From Zavarzinella formosa DSM 19928 (lineage in GTDB: Bacteria; Planctomycetota; Planctomycetia; Gemmatales; Gemmataceae): 64,000 nucleotides of DNA. Of this stretch, positions 50,221 to 59,426 are shown piece by piece. The position numbers and the translations under genes were made by a program. Below the pieces are notes generated by a model. It made no database searches and was not told the origin of the DNA. It worked only from the letters and a program-made list of their open reading frames with translations. Each line of letters starts with the position of its first letter. Within the stretch, counting starts at the first letter, position 1. The stretch is from NCBI RefSeq assembly GCF_000255705.1, contig NZ_JH636448.1, positions 256,489-320,488 on the forward strand, read 5' to 3'.

Positions 50221-51925
50221 GCCCGACTACGATCCGAGCCATCCGACGACCCAATATGCGAGGGACGTTGTTGAGGGCAAGATTGTCGCGGGGAAATGGG
50301 TCAAACTGGCATGCCAAAGGCACCTTGACGACCTCGAAAACGCCCATGAACGCGGGCTGTGGTTCGATGAACGTGCGGCGACGGCAGTCTTTCGGTTCTT
50401 CGCCTTGCTCAGGCTGGCCAAGGGGAAGTGGGCAGGCAAGCCGTTCAAGCTTGAGCCGTGGCAAAAGTTCGTCCTCGGCTGCGCTTACGGGTGGAAAAGG
50501 GAAGACGGCCTGCGGCGGTTCCGTGAGGTCCATTTGGAAGTAGCCCGGAAGAATGGCAAGACGGAGGTTGCGGCGGGAAATTCGCTTTATCTGCTTGTTG
50601 TTGATGGCGAGCAGGGCGGCGAAGTCTACTTCGCGGCGACGAAAAAAGAGCAGGCTGAAATTGCCTTTGACGCCGCGGCGAAGATGGCGGCGAAATCCCC
50701 GATTCTTGTCGGCCGGGTGAAGGTTTATGCGGGAAGCCTTGTCCACGCGGCGAGCGGGTCGAAGGCCATTCCTCTCGGGGCTGATGCGAAGACGCAAGAC
50801 GGCCTGAATCCGTCGGGGATCTCCCGCGACGAGCTTCACCAATGGAAGGGCCGGGACTTTTGGGACGTGCTGGAGACGGCAACCGGAGCGCGATCGCAGC
50901 CTCTCGGCCTCTCCATCACGACCGCCGGGCATAACAAGTTCTCGATTTGGTGGGAGCGGCGAGAGCGATGCCTGATGATGCTCTCGAAGAAGCTTGATGA
51001 TGACGAGCTTTTGGCCCTGATTTACACGCTGGACGAGGGAGACGACTGGACGGATCTTGCCAACTACATCAAGGCAAATCCAAACCTTGGCGTCACGGTG
51101 CGGATTGAGGAGCTCGCGAAACGGTGCGAACAGGCAAAGCAAACGCCCGGCGCCGTGAATGCCTTCAAGAGGCTTCGGCTCAACATCCCGACCGATTCGG
51201 CCGAGCGGTGGATCGACGAGGAACAATGGGCCAAGTGCCGAGACCCTATTGACGAGGCCGAGTTGCGAGGCCGGAAGTGTTTTGCGGCTCTCGACCTTTC
51301 GCAGACGCTTGATTTGACGGCCCTCGGGCTGATTTTCCCGCCAACGGGCGCTGATCTCAGGTGGAGATACATCGTCCGGCATTTTCTGCCGAAGGATGTC
51401 GTCAGGCAGCGGAGCGAAAAGGATCGCGTTCCTTATGACCAATGGGCGGCCGAAGGGCTTCTGATTCTGACGGAAGGCAACTGCGTTGATTACGCGGCCA
51501 TCAAGTTGCGGGTGATTGCCGACGCCTTGGTGTTTCAGATTGTGGCGCTTGCCTACGACCGGATGTTTGCGTTGCCGGTGATTCAGGAGCTTCAAGACGA
51601 GGGGATCGAGTGCATTCCGTGGGGGCAAGGCTATCTGAGCATGAACGCTCCCACGAAAGAGCTTTCCCGGCAGATCGCATCCGGTGAACTTGCCCATCAA
51701 GGCGACAAGGTTTTGGATTGGGAAGCCGGGAATGTCTGCATTGAGACGGACGCGGCCGGCAACGTGAAGCCGAGCAAGCGGCGAAGCGGCGAAAAGATCG
51801 ACGGATTCGCGGCGATGTGCAGTGGTTTGGGCGTGGCCTTGCTGAAGAATCATGAAGCCCCGACGACGGCCGGGATGCTCGAAATGGACGAAGAACTGGC
51901 GTCAATGCTCTGGGGTGATTCATGA
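50213..51925 (+). CDS. terL: Terminase large subunit
   Basis: This 570-residue protein is the packaging ATPase and nuclease. The ATPase part has a Walker A-like ARKNGKTE (111-118), EVYFAATKKEQAEIAF and SRDELHQWKGRDFWDVL (the Walker B region). The nuclease part begins near CFAALDLSQTLDLTALG (about 355) with an Asp ligand. This organisation is that of the Terminase_1/HK97-associated group. It cuts concatemeric DNA and pumps it into the prohead. It overlaps the portal gene by 4 nt. Confidence 0.92.
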   Translation: MNKPDYDPSHPTTQYARDVVEGKIVAGKWVKLACQRHLDDLENAHERGLWFDERAATAVFRFFALLRLAKGKWAGKPFKLEPWQKFVLGCAYGWKREDGLRRFREVHLEVARKNGKTEVAAGNSLYLLVVDGEQGGEVYFAATKKEQAEIAFDAAAKMAAKSPILVGRVKVYAGSLVHAASGSKAIPLGADAKTQDGLNPSGISRDELHQWKGRDFWDVLETATGARSQPLGLSITTAGHNKFSIWWERRERCLMMLSKKLDDDELLALIYTLDEGDDWTDLANYIKANPNLGVTVRIEELAKRCEQAKQTPGAVNAFKRLRLNIPTDSAERWIDEEQWAKCRDPIDEAELRGRKCFAALDLSQTLDLTALGLIFPPTGADLRWRYIVRHFLPKDVVRQRSEKDRVPYDQWAAEGLLILTEGNCVDYAAIKLRVIADALVFQIVALAYDRMFALPVIQELQDEGIECIPWGQGYLSMNAPTKELSRQIASGELAHQGDKVLDWEAGNVCIETDAAGNVKPSKRRSGEKIDGFAAMCSGLGVALLKNHEAPTTAGMLEMDEELASMLWGDS

Positions 51926-53541
51926 GCCTTTTTGGAAACATCGGCGGGGCGTTGATGGCAATTCCGATTGCCGCCGGACGCCTCTACCACGTGCTTTCCA
52001 ACAAGTACGCCGGGAGTTTCTTCGGCGGCGGGCAGGCGGGCCAGCAGCAAGATGGCAAAGTTGTCGTCACCGAGCAAACAGCCCTGACTCTTTCGGCGGT
52101 GTGGGCAGCGGTCCGGGTGATCTCCGGGAGTATCGGCGTCCTCCCGCTGCACGTGTTCATGAAGGGTCAAGGCGGGGCAAAATCAGACGCGGACGAGCGA
52201 ACCCCCGGCGTGAATCTGGCGATGAATCCGAACTCGGAAATGAGCGCCATCACGTTTTGGGAAACGATCATCGCATCAGCTTTGACCAACGGGAACGGGT
52301 ACGCGGAGATCGAGCGAAACGGCGCCGGCGACCCGATTGCCCTCTGGCCGATCCCGCCCACTCGCATCCGTCCGAAGCGTGATGCGAACGGTGTCATGAT
52401 GTTCGAGGCTTTGGATGAGACCGGGCAACGCGTGCCGATGCCCGCCGAGGATGTTTTCTTTCTGCCCGGCCTCGGCTTCGACGGCTTGCTTGGCTATTCG
52501 CCGGTCAAGATGGCGGCGCGTTCCCTCGGGATGGCGGCGACGGCCGAGCAGGCCGGGTCGAATTTCTTCGCCGATGGCATGCGACCCGGCGGCATCTTGG
52601 AATTCCCCGGCAGCTTGCAGGACTGGCAGAAGTTCAATGCGAAGCAAACGACCAAGGAAGAACACGGCGGCGTCAAGAATTTCGGCAAGCGGATGGTTCT
52701 CTACGGCGGGATGAAATATGTTCCGCTGAGCATTTCGCCGGACGATGCTCAGTTCCTCGAAACGCGGGCGTTTCAGGTTGTCGAGATTGCCCGTTGGTTC
52801 AACGTCCCCCCGCACATGCTTCGTGATTTGAGCCGGGCGACGTTCAGCAACATCGAGTCTCAGGGCATCGATTTTGTGACTCACACGCTCCTGTACTGGC
52901 TCACGAAGATCACGCAGGAGTTTGATCGGAAGGTTTTGGCGGGACGGCCGGGCATGTTCTCCGAGCATTGCACCGAAGCCTTGCTGAAGGGCGACACAAT
53001 TGCCCGCTACACGGCCTACGGCATGGGCCGGCAATGGGGCTTCCTGTCGGTGAATGACATTCGCCGGAAGGAAAACGAGTCGCCGATTCCGAACGGCGAT
53101 CAGTATTTGGTCCCGGTGAACATGATGCCCGCTGGCGACACGCCACCGAAGCCGACCGCCCCGCCAACGCTCCCGAAGCAAGGCAACCAATCAGCGGAAG
53201 TTGATCCGTTGGTTGTGGCGATCAACCGGGCCGTGAGCCTCGAAATCTGCGAACTGACGGCGAACGCGGCCGAGCCGAAGACGTTCACGGAATGGATCGA
53301 CGCCGGGTATGGTTCGACCCGAAAGTTTCGCATCATGGGTGATGTGAACGCGGCCGGCCTGGAATTCACGGCGGCCCATTCGTTCGCGGCGAAGTGGATC
53401 GCTGGGCGGCGGGAAGAGTTGAACCATCTGGCCGATTCTGTCACGCCGAAAGAGCTTCCCTTCGCGGCCGAACGGCTCGCCTTGCAGTGGTCGGAAGGCA
53501 AACGCCAGTTGATCGAAGACGCCCGGAGGATGATCGCGTGA
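51922..53541 (+). CDS. Portal protein (HK97 family)
   Basis: This 539-residue protein forms the dodecameric ring at one capsid vertex. Family segments include TALTLSAVWAAVRVISGSIG, NPNSEMSAITFWETIIASAL, WPIPPTRIRP and NVPPHMLRDLSRATFSNIES. The last 120 residues are less conserved and appear fused to extra sequence, which makes it longer than typical HK97 portals (about 430). It is coupled to terL (ATGA) and to the protease gene (GTGA). Confidence 0.9.
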   Translation: MSLFGNIGGALMAIPIAAGRLYHVLSNKYAGSFFGGGQAGQQQDGKVVVTEQTALTLSAVWAAVRVISGSIGVLPLHVFMKGQGGAKSDADERTPGVNLAMNPNSEMSAITFWETIIASALTNGNGYAEIERNGAGDPIALWPIPPTRIRPKRDANGVMMFEALDETGQRVPMPAEDVFFLPGLGFDGLLGYSPVKMAARSLGMAATAEQAGSNFFADGMRPGGILEFPGSLQDWQKFNAKQTTKEEHGGVKNFGKRMVLYGGMKYVPLSISPDDAQFLETRAFQVVEIARWFNVPPHMLRDLSRATFSNIESQGIDFVTHTLLYWLTKITQEFDRKVLAGRPGMFSEHCTEALLKGDTIARYTAYGMGRQWGFLSVNDIRRKENESPIPNGDQYLVPVNMMPAGDTPPKPTAPPTLPKQGNQSAEVDPLVVAINRAVSLEICELTANAAEPKTFTEWIDAGYGSTRKFRIMGDVNAAGLEFTAAHSFAAKWIAGRREELNHLADSVTPKELPFAAERLALQWSEGKRQLIEDARRMIA

Positions 53542-54518
53542 AAGACTTCGCTTTGCTCAATCTGGCCCAAACGCTTTACGGCCAGCCGCACGCCATCACG
53601 CTCGACAAGTTGCGGCAGATTGTCGCCGCATTCGAGCGACGGCGGGCCGGCCTTGCCTTGTCGGCCGAGGAGCAAATCAGTTTTGAGGACGCCCGCGAGA
53701 ACAACGAGATCATCCGGGCTTCCGTGGTCGGGGCAAAACTCCGCACGGCGGGCGGGATGACCGTTCAGCAGGTGGGCAAGGTCGCAATCCTCCCGATGCA
53801 AGGGACGATTACGCAACGGGCATCTTTCTTCACGAGTTTTTCGGGCGGTTGCTCGGCTGAGCAATTCGCAATGGCTCACGAAGAGCTCGTCAACGATGGG
53901 TCGGTCAAGGCGATTGTGTGGGATGTGGATTCGCCGGGCGGCTCGGTGGCAGGCGTTCCCGAGACTGCGAGCAAACTGCTTGCGATGAAGGGTCAAAAGA
54001 AGACCGTGGCCGTCAGCAACACGACGATGGCCAGCGCGGCTTACTGGCTCGCATCCAACGCAGATGAGATCGTTGCCACGCCTTCGAGCCTGACCGGATC
54101 AATCGGCGTGCTGGCCGTGCATGAGGATTACTCGCAGCAAAACGCGGCGGCTGGCGTGGCCGTCAACTACATCCACGCGGGCAAATACAAGGTCGAGGGC
54201 AACCCCGACCAGCCTCTCACGGACGACGGCCGGGCGGCTCTTCAGCAGACGGTTGATGATTATTACAACCTGTTCGTGAAGGGTGTCGCCAAGGCCCGAG
54301 GCGTGACGGAAAACAAGGTTCGGTCGGGCTATGGCGAAGGCCGGGCGATCACTGCGGACCGGGCCGTCGAAGCCGGGCTGGCCGACCGGGTTGGAACGCT
54401 GGAATCCGTGCTGAAGAAGTTGGGGGCCTACGAAGGATCGGCTCCGGCGGGGGCAATCCTTCTGCCGGGCGGTCTCAGTGCGAAGGCCCGTTTGCTGCTT
54501 GCCGAAGTGACCGACTGA
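53538..54518 (+). CDS. S49/ClpP-fold prohead protease
   Basis: This 326-residue protein belongs to the SppA/S49 peptidases used as head-maturation proteases. The core has VAILPMQGTITQ, IVWDVDSPGGSVAGV, the likely nucleophile S166 in TTMASAAYWLAS, and the dyad lysine in HAGKYKVEGNP (K216 or K218). It should cleave the capsid delta domain during assembly. The start is GTG 53538 overlapping the portal stop. The N-terminal 75 residues are helical and may act as scaffold. Confidence 0.85.
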   Translation: MKDFALLNLAQTLYGQPHAITLDKLRQIVAAFERRRAGLALSAEEQISFEDARENNEIIRASVVGAKLRTAGGMTVQQVGKVAILPMQGTITQRASFFTSFSGGCSAEQFAMAHEELVNDGSVKAIVWDVDSPGGSVAGVPETASKLLAMKGQKKTVAVSNTTMASAAYWLASNADEIVATPSSLTGSIGVLAVHEDYSQQNAAAGVAVNYIHAGKYKVEGNPDQPLTDDGRAALQQTVDDYYNLFVKGVAKARGVTENKVRSGYGEGRAITADRAVEAGLADRVGTLESVLKKLGAYEGSAPAGAILLPGGLSAKARLLLAEVTD

Positions 54519-54571
54519 ATCCGAAATCAATGCCGGTCATTCCGGCGGTTCAAACAATCTTGGAGCTTGAT

Positions 54572-55879
54572 ATGAGCGTGACCGAATTGAACGCCCTGGC
54601 CATTCAGCGCAAGGGCCAGATCGAGAAGGCCCGGGCCATTTTCGGCCGGTCGGAATCCGAAGGCCGCGAGATGAGCGACGACGAGAAAAAGCAGTTCGAC
54701 GCCCACATGGACGATGCGTTCAAGCTTCAGGAAAAGGCCGCCAGCCTGAAGGCCGAATCCGAAAAGAACCTTGCCCGCAAGAGTCTTTTGGAGGCGGGAG
54801 AAGCTTCTTTGAAGGAGCCGCGCGGCCGTCAGGTCGCGCCGTCGCAGCCGTTCGGCCAACGCGAGGGGATCGTCTATCGCGGCCGCCGGATGAAGCAAAC
54901 CGCCGAGCAGGCCCGCCGAAGCGGCGACGAATACAAGGCGGCTTACAACGCCTACCTTGCGGACTTCACCGGGCAGAATCAGTTCTCGGCCGCCCTTCAA
55001 ACGGACGTGGCCGAGAAGGGCGGCTATCTCGCCCCGACGGAAATGCTGGCCGAGGTTTTGAAGACCATCGACAACACGTTCTGGTTTCGCAAACTCGCCA
55101 ACGTCCTGCCGCCGACGTCCGCGCCTTCGATCACGTGGAACAAGCGGAACGGCCGCATCAAGTCCTTTGCCTGGGGAGCCGAGATCGCCCCGCCAGCGAA
55201 GGACGCGAACCTGAAGTTCGGCCGTCGCACGATGACCCCGCACTACATGACGGGCGAGATCGACGTGTCGAATGACTTGCTCATGTCGGCCATCGTTGAT
55301 GTTGACCAGTTCGTGGTAATGGAGATCGGCTTCGGGGCCGGGGACCTGGAAGAGCAGGCGTTCTTCGTGGGCGACGGGATCGGCAAGCCCATCGGTGCCT
55401 TCACGCCGCACGCCAACGGCATCACGACGGCCCGCGACAAAGCGACGGCGGCGGTCGATCAAGCGGCCTTGGTGTCGGTCAAGTACAGTCTCCGCGAGCC
55501 GTACCTTCGCGATCCTTCCTTGCGGTGGGTTGGCTCACGTCAGTTCCTCATGGACTGCGCGAATCTGAAAAGCACGCAGAACGAGCCGCTTTGGCTAATC
55601 AGCCTCCGCGACGGGCAACCGGATTTGCTCCTCGGCACGCCGATCACGATGAGCGAATACGCCCCGACCGGCAGCAACGCCGGCGCGTGGCAGACGGGCG
55701 ACTATCAGGCCGCCATCGGGGCTTGGAGCAATTACGACATCATCGACGGCAACGACATGGGCATTCAACGGGACGAATCCCTGATGCGTCGGGAGAACCA
55801 GACGGCCTATATCGTTCGCCGAAAGGTGGACGGTTGCCCCCGGTTTGAAGAGGCGTTTGCCCGCCTCAAGCGATCCTGA
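54572..55879 (+). CDS. Major capsid protein (HK97 fold)
   Basis: This 435-residue protein starts at ATG 54572 after GGAG. The first 100 or so residues form a coiled-coil delta/scaffold domain (MSDDEKKQFDAHMDDAFKLQ). The rest is a HK97-type shell protein with GGYLAPTEMLAEVLKTI, LLMSAIVDVDQFVVMEI, EEQAFFVGDGIGKPIGAF and the P-domain part QFLMDCANLKS. Processing by the upstream protease would remove the delta domain. It is followed by a head-protein gene. Confidence 0.92.
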   Translation: MSVTELNALAIQRKGQIEKARAIFGRSESEGREMSDDEKKQFDAHMDDAFKLQEKAASLKAESEKNLARKSLLEAGEASLKEPRGRQVAPSQPFGQREGIVYRGRRMKQTAEQARRSGDEYKAAYNAYLADFTGQNQFSAALQTDVAEKGGYLAPTEMLAEVLKTIDNTFWFRKLANVLPPTSAPSITWNKRNGRIKSFAWGAEIAPPAKDANLKFGRRTMTPHYMTGEIDVSNDLLMSAIVDVDQFVVMEIGFGAGDLEEQAFFVGDGIGKPIGAFTPHANGITTARDKATAAVDQAALVSVKYSLREPYLRDPSLRWVGSRQFLMDCANLKSTQNEPLWLISLRDGQPDLLLGTPITMSEYAPTGSNAGAWQTGDYQAAIGAWSNYDIIDGNDMGIQRDESLMRRENQTAYIVRRKVDGCPRFEEAFARLKRS

Positions 55880-55952
55880 GATTCACGCCGATTCGCCGGG
55901 CTCGCCGTGAGTTCCGGTCTTCTTCCGACCACTGATTCAAGGGATTTATCCG

Positions 55953-56390
55953 ATGGATAACACCGAACTTTCGAGTTGCGTCCGCTTTGAACGGGCATTG
56001 GCCGGGGCGGCGGCGGGATCAACCGCCCTGACCGGCCTGACCATCGACACGCAAGGGGCCGAACGGGTGTGTTTCGTGCTGGTTCTTGGCGACGGAACCA
56101 GCACAGGCACCGTTGTCATGAAAGCCCAATCCGACACGGATTCGGCGGCCGGAACGATGGTTGACATCGCCGGGGCAACGACAGCCACGGCGACGTCGGA
56201 CGGCACGAGCACGGACAACAAATTGATGATTCTTGACATCATCAAGCCAACGAAGCGATACGTCCGTGTGATCGTCACGCGGGCCGTGGCCAACCATGTT
56301 GTTGAAAGCGTTGTCGCGGCGGTTTACTGCAACCGCGATGAGCCGGTGACGCAGACCAACAGCCTGTCCACCGTGGCGGCCATCTGCTGA
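55953..56390 (+). CDS. Putative head decoration protein
   Basis: This 145-residue protein is beta-rich and Thr/Ala/Gly-rich (GSTALTGLTIDTQGAERVCF, then FVLVLGDGTSTGTVV). It follows the capsid gene by 73 bases and precedes the connector gene, the usual position of a decoration or minor head protein. No specific family is assigned. The start follows GGGATTTATCCG, a modest site. Confidence 0.5.
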   Translation: MDNTELSSCVRFERALAGAAAGSTALTGLTIDTQGAERVCFVLVLGDGTSTGTVVMKAQSDTDSAAGTMVDIAGATTATATSDGTSTDNKLMILDIIKPTKRYVRVIVTRAVANHVVESVVAAVYCNRDEPVTQTNSLSTVAAIC

Positions 56391-56427
56391 TTGATTGCCT
56401 TGATCCGCGACTCTTCGAGGGCTTGCC

Positions 56428-57000
56428 GTGCATTCGCTGCGAAAAACCGTCCCCGCAACCGAACTGCCGGTGAGCCTCGAAACAGTCAAGGCCCATCTTC
56501 GCGTGACGTGGGACGATGACGACGATTTGATTTCGGGGATGATGCTCCGCGTGGCCGAGGAGATCGAGGCCGGATGCGGAATCCCGATGGGCGTGGCGAC
56601 GTTTGCCGAGACCGTGGACGAGTTTCCTTGCAACCACATCACCATTTCACGCCGACCGGTCGTGTCGGTGGATTCAGTGGCGTATTGGGACATTCACGGC
56701 GTTCAACAGACGCTCGACCCGGCCGCTTATTATTCGGCCTTGCAAACGGGCAGGTTACTCCCGAATTGCACATGGCCTTGCACGCAATGGAACCGGCCCG
56801 AGGCGGTGGAAATAACGTTCACGGCGGGCGCTTCGGACAACCTGCCGCCGCAAGCCGTGAGTGCGTTCCTGCTGACGATGGCCAACCGCTTTACCCTTCG
56901 CGGCGAGGCGACGACGAACACGTCGGCGGGGACTGACACGCTGTCACTTCCCCCGGCGGCGGTGATGCTTTTGCGGCAACTGTGGCGGGGGGATATCTGA
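56428..57000 (+). CDS. Head-tail connector protein (gp6-like)
   Basis: This 190-residue protein has the gp6/gp15-like connector pattern: VSLETVKAHLRVTWDDDDDL, ISGMMLRVAEEIEAGCGIPM and a late helical part QAVSAFLLTMANRFTLRGEA. Proteins of this type form the ring between portal and tail. The start is GTG 56428. A possible small frame begins right after its stop. Confidence 0.8.
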   Translation: MHSLRKTVPATELPVSLETVKAHLRVTWDDDDDLISGMMLRVAEEIEAGCGIPMGVATFAETVDEFPCNHITISRRPVVSVDSVAYWDIHGVQQTLDPAAYYSALQTGRLLPNCTWPCTQWNRPEAVEITFTAGASDNLPPQAVSAFLLTMANRFTLRGEATTNTSAGTDTLSLPPAAVMLLRQLWRGDI

Positions 57001-57284
57001 TGATTCGCGTTGGCTCTATGGTTGACGAGTTTCATGGATCGTCAGAGGCGTTGGCAAATGGGCTGAAACTGGCCGCCGAGAAGGCCAAGGCATTTGGGGC
57101 CGAGCATGATCGACGTCAGCGACTACGACCGGCCCGTAAAGCTTTTGGTCTCATCGCCAGTCACCGATCCGGAAACAGGCCAGGTGAGCTATGCGTTCAC
57201 CGAGGGCCGACGCCTGGACGCGAACATCCAAGAGGTTGGAGCCAGCAAGCAAGCCGACGGCAACGCCGAGCGCGGAAACGCTGA
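57001..57284 (+). CDS. Uncertain small frame between connector and adaptor
   Basis: An ATG directly after the connector stop opens a 94-codon frame. Its first 37 residues (MIRVGSMVDEFHGSSEALAN and GLKLAAEKAKAFGAEHD) look protein-like. The rest runs in an alternate frame of the adaptor gene and is Arg/Pro-rich. It may be a short gene whose end has decayed, or chance. I rate it low. Confidence 0.25.
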
Positions 57285-57453
57285 CGTGATTATCAGGCTC
57301 CGTGGCGAGATGCACGCGGTCAAGGTCACGGACATGGTTCGCGACCATGACGGGCAGGAATACAGCATCGGCGGCGTGAACAAGGACAGGGCGAACCGCG
57401 AGACGATTTTGACATGCACGCGGGTTGATGCGGAGACTGATCCGGGGGATTGA
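57106..57453 (+). CDS. Head-tail adaptor protein
   Basis: This 115-residue protein starts at ATG 57106 and matches SPP1 gp16-like/phage head-tail joining proteins: YDRPVKLLVSSPVTDPETGQ, then FTEGRRLDANIQEVGAS and VTDMVRDHDGQEYSIGGVN. The beta-rich ring closes the portal and binds the tail. It is followed 1 nt later by the gp10-like gene. Confidence 0.75.
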   Translation: MIDVSDYDRPVKLLVSSPVTDPETGQVSYAFTEGRRLDANIQEVGASKQADGNAERGNADVIIRLRGEMHAVKVTDMVRDHDGQEYSIGGVNKDRANRETILTCTRVDAETDPGD

Positions 57454-57454
57454 T

Positions 57455-58024
57455 ATGGCCTTCAACATCGGCATCAGATTCAAGGCCCTCGGCGTCCCGG
57501 AAATCTACCGGAAGCTTTACGAGCTTGACCGAAAGTTGGCCCGCAAGGCAATGCGAAAAGCAATCACCGAAGTCGACAAATTGATCCTTCGGGACGCAAG
57601 GTCGAAAGTACGCGAACAAACCAAGACACTGAAAAAATCACTCGGCTCGAAGGTGAAATCGTACAAGGGCGGCCTGGTGATCGTCGGCATGACCGGCCCG
57701 AGAAAAGACGCCAGAGGCAAGCCCGCAAAGTTTCGGCGACAGGTCAAGGTGAAGACTGGCCGTGGAACGCGAATGGAATGGAGAAACCCCGTGTTTTACG
57801 CCCATTTGGTTGAGCAAGGCACCAGACCGCACACGCTCGGGGGCGGGTCCGAATTGACGAGGCTTAAGGCGAAGAAACGCAAGCGGGTCCAACATGGGAC
57901 CATGCACCCCGGAACGAAACCGCAACCTTTTCTGAGGCCGGCTTTGGAACGGAATCGGAGTGCGATTCCGGAGATCATCGCCCGCTATTTGAACGAGGCG
58001 ATCAAGACACTTGCGAAGGGATGA
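57455..58024 (+). CDS. HK97 gp10-like tail-joining protein
   Basis: This 189-residue basic protein fits the HK97-gp10 family: LARKAMRKAITEVDKLILRD, TKTLKKSLGSKVKSYKGG and FYAHLVEQGTRPHTLGG, ending with QPFLRPALERNRSAIPEII. It acts in head-tail joining. The start at 57455 follows GGGGG. It precedes the tail completion gene by 1 nt. Confidence 0.8.
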   Translation: MAFNIGIRFKALGVPEIYRKLYELDRKLARKAMRKAITEVDKLILRDARSKVREQTKTLKKSLGSKVKSYKGGLVIVGMTGPRKDARGKPAKFRRQVKVKTGRGTRMEWRNPVFYAHLVEQGTRPHTLGGGSELTRLKAKKRKRVQHGTMHPGTKPQPFLRPALERNRSAIPEIIARYLNEAIKTLAKG

Positions 58025-58025
58025 C

Positions 58026-58472
58026 ATGGCGGCACGATACCGGATGGACGCGGCCATCCGGCAATACCTTTTGGCGGTTCCGGGCGTTGCCGCTTTGATG
58101 GGCACGCGAGCCTTTCCGGAGACAGGCCCGATCAACATCACGGCCCCGTTTCTGACGCTCACTTGCGACTCTTCGGAGAGCAACAAGAGCCTGAACGGCG
58201 GCGAGTTGAAATCACGCGAGGCCGTTTATCAAGTCGCAGTGGAAGCCCGGACAAGCAAGATTGCCGGGCAGATTGTCGGCCTGATGACCGCGAGAAAACA
58301 AGATGGCGGCATCGGCGGATTTCGCGGCACGATGGGCACGGGCGACAACGCTGCTTACGTGCAATATGCCTTCGTCGGCGAGGTTCGCGACGAAGCCGAG
58401 CAACCGGCGACGGCCGAGAACGACCAGCGGTACACGGCGTCTTTTGACCTTCGGATTAAGTTCAACACATAA
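58026..58472 (+). CDS. Tail completion/terminator protein (DUF3168-like)
   Basis: This 148-residue protein has the DUF3168 layout: MDAAIRQYLLAVPGVAALMG, PFLTLTCDSSESNKSLNGG and YQVAVEARTSKIAGQIVGLM. Such proteins cap the tail tube at the head-proximal end. It sits between the gp10-like and tail tube genes, exactly as expected in siphoviruses. Confidence 0.75.
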   Translation: MAARYRMDAAIRQYLLAVPGVAALMGTRAFPETGPINITAPFLTLTCDSSESNKSLNGGELKSREAVYQVAVEARTSKIAGQIVGLMTARKQDGGIGGFRGTMGTGDNAAYVQYAFVGEVRDEAEQPATAENDQRYTASFDLRIKFNT

Positions 58473-58486
58473 GCGGGAGTTGATAT

Positions 58487-58939
58487 ATGGACCACGCAAC
58501 AAGCAGCCTTGGCCTCGATATTCTTTCTGCTCCCGACGCTGACACACAACCGGCCGACAACACCTTTGTGAGCGTCGGGCAGATCATTGACGAGAACACC
58601 GATGAAGGCGACACGGGTTCCATCCCGGCCACGCACTTGAACCAGACCGGCGTGCGAAAACGATCCCGACCGTCCGTGACAGAGCTTGGAATGCTCACAT
58701 ATAAGGTTCACATGAACGGCGGCGTTTTCGCCAATTTGAAGGCGTGGAAGGAAGGCAGGGAAAGACGATGGTGGCTCGTCAAACTGCCGTTGCCTGACGA
58801 CGAAACCCACTTTGACTTGCAATACGCTTATGGCTTCATCAAGTCCCTGAAGCGTGACGCGCCGGCCGACGGCGGCGGGATGACCGTCGATGTGACCATC
58901 GAATGCAGCGAGTTGAATTTCGTCGAATATGCCCCGTGA
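58487..58939 (+). CDS. Major tail tube protein
   Basis: This 150-residue protein has a beta-sandwich pattern (VSVGQIIDENTDEG, ELGMLTYKVHMNGG, RRWWLVKLPLPDDE). It is in the canonical position before the tail assembly chaperones. No sheath gene accompanies it, so the tail should be non-contractile. The sequence is divergent from well-known tube proteins, and the identification relies partly on order. Confidence 0.65.
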   Translation: MDHATSSLGLDILSAPDADTQPADNTFVSVGQIIDENTDEGDTGSIPATHLNQTGVRKRSRPSVTELGMLTYKVHMNGGVFANLKAWKEGRERRWWLVKLPLPDDETHFDLQYAYGFIKSLKRDAPADGGGMTVDVTIECSELNFVEYAP

Positions 58940-58991
58940 TTCGCGGGCTTTTGATTGCTGACTGATCCCACAAACCAAGCGAGTTTTGACC

Positions 58992-59426
58992 ATGCCACGC
59001 ACGCTGACGCGAGCTGATTATCTGAACGCCGAGATCCCAAAGCCTGAGCCGTTCGCCGTGCCAGAGCTTCGGATCGATGGCGACGCCGAAGACCCGGTCG
59101 TCTTCATCAAACATCTCGACGGAAACGGACGGACGGACCTGGGCAAGAAGCTTTCGTCCACGAAAAGCGAGGCTGACACGCAAGCCATCGCCGTGATCGT
59201 CGGCGTCGTGGACGATGCAGGAGTCCCCCTTTTCACGGATGCCGACATCAAGGCAATCGAGGCGAAAGACGGCACGCTCCTCTTCCGTCTCGCCGAGCGA
59301 GTTTTGGCCATCAATGGTTTCGGACGCAAGGCCACGGAGGACATCGAAAAAAACTCCGTGACGACCCCGAAGAGCGTTTCTGGGTCGAACTCTCCTACCG
59401 ATACGCCCGCACCGTCGGCGAGCTGA
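58992..59426 (+). CDS. Tail assembly chaperone (gpG-like)
   Basis: This 144-residue protein lies between tail tube and tape measure, with the classic G position. Its composition (VVFIKHLDGNGRTDLGKKL, FRLAERVLAINGFGRKATED) fits tail chaperones that coat the tape measure during assembly. Translation in this frame ends at 59426. A slippery heptamer within it (59348-59354) allows a longer G-T fusion. The start is ATG 58992; a TTG two codons earlier is less likely. Confidence 0.75.
   Translation: MPRTLTRADYLNAEIPKPEPFAVPELRIDGDAEDPVVFIKHLDGNGRTDLGKKLSSTKSEADTQAIAVIVGVVDDAGVPLFTDADIKAIEAKDGTLLFRLAERVLAINGFGRKATEDIEKNSVTTPKSVSGSNSPTDTPAPSAS

Noticed and set aside
49208..51853. 881-codon open frame on the minus strand opposite the terminase genes
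   Set aside because: It is antisense to well-supported terL and terS genes. High GC third positions create long antisense frames in this genome; the translation has no recognisable motifs.
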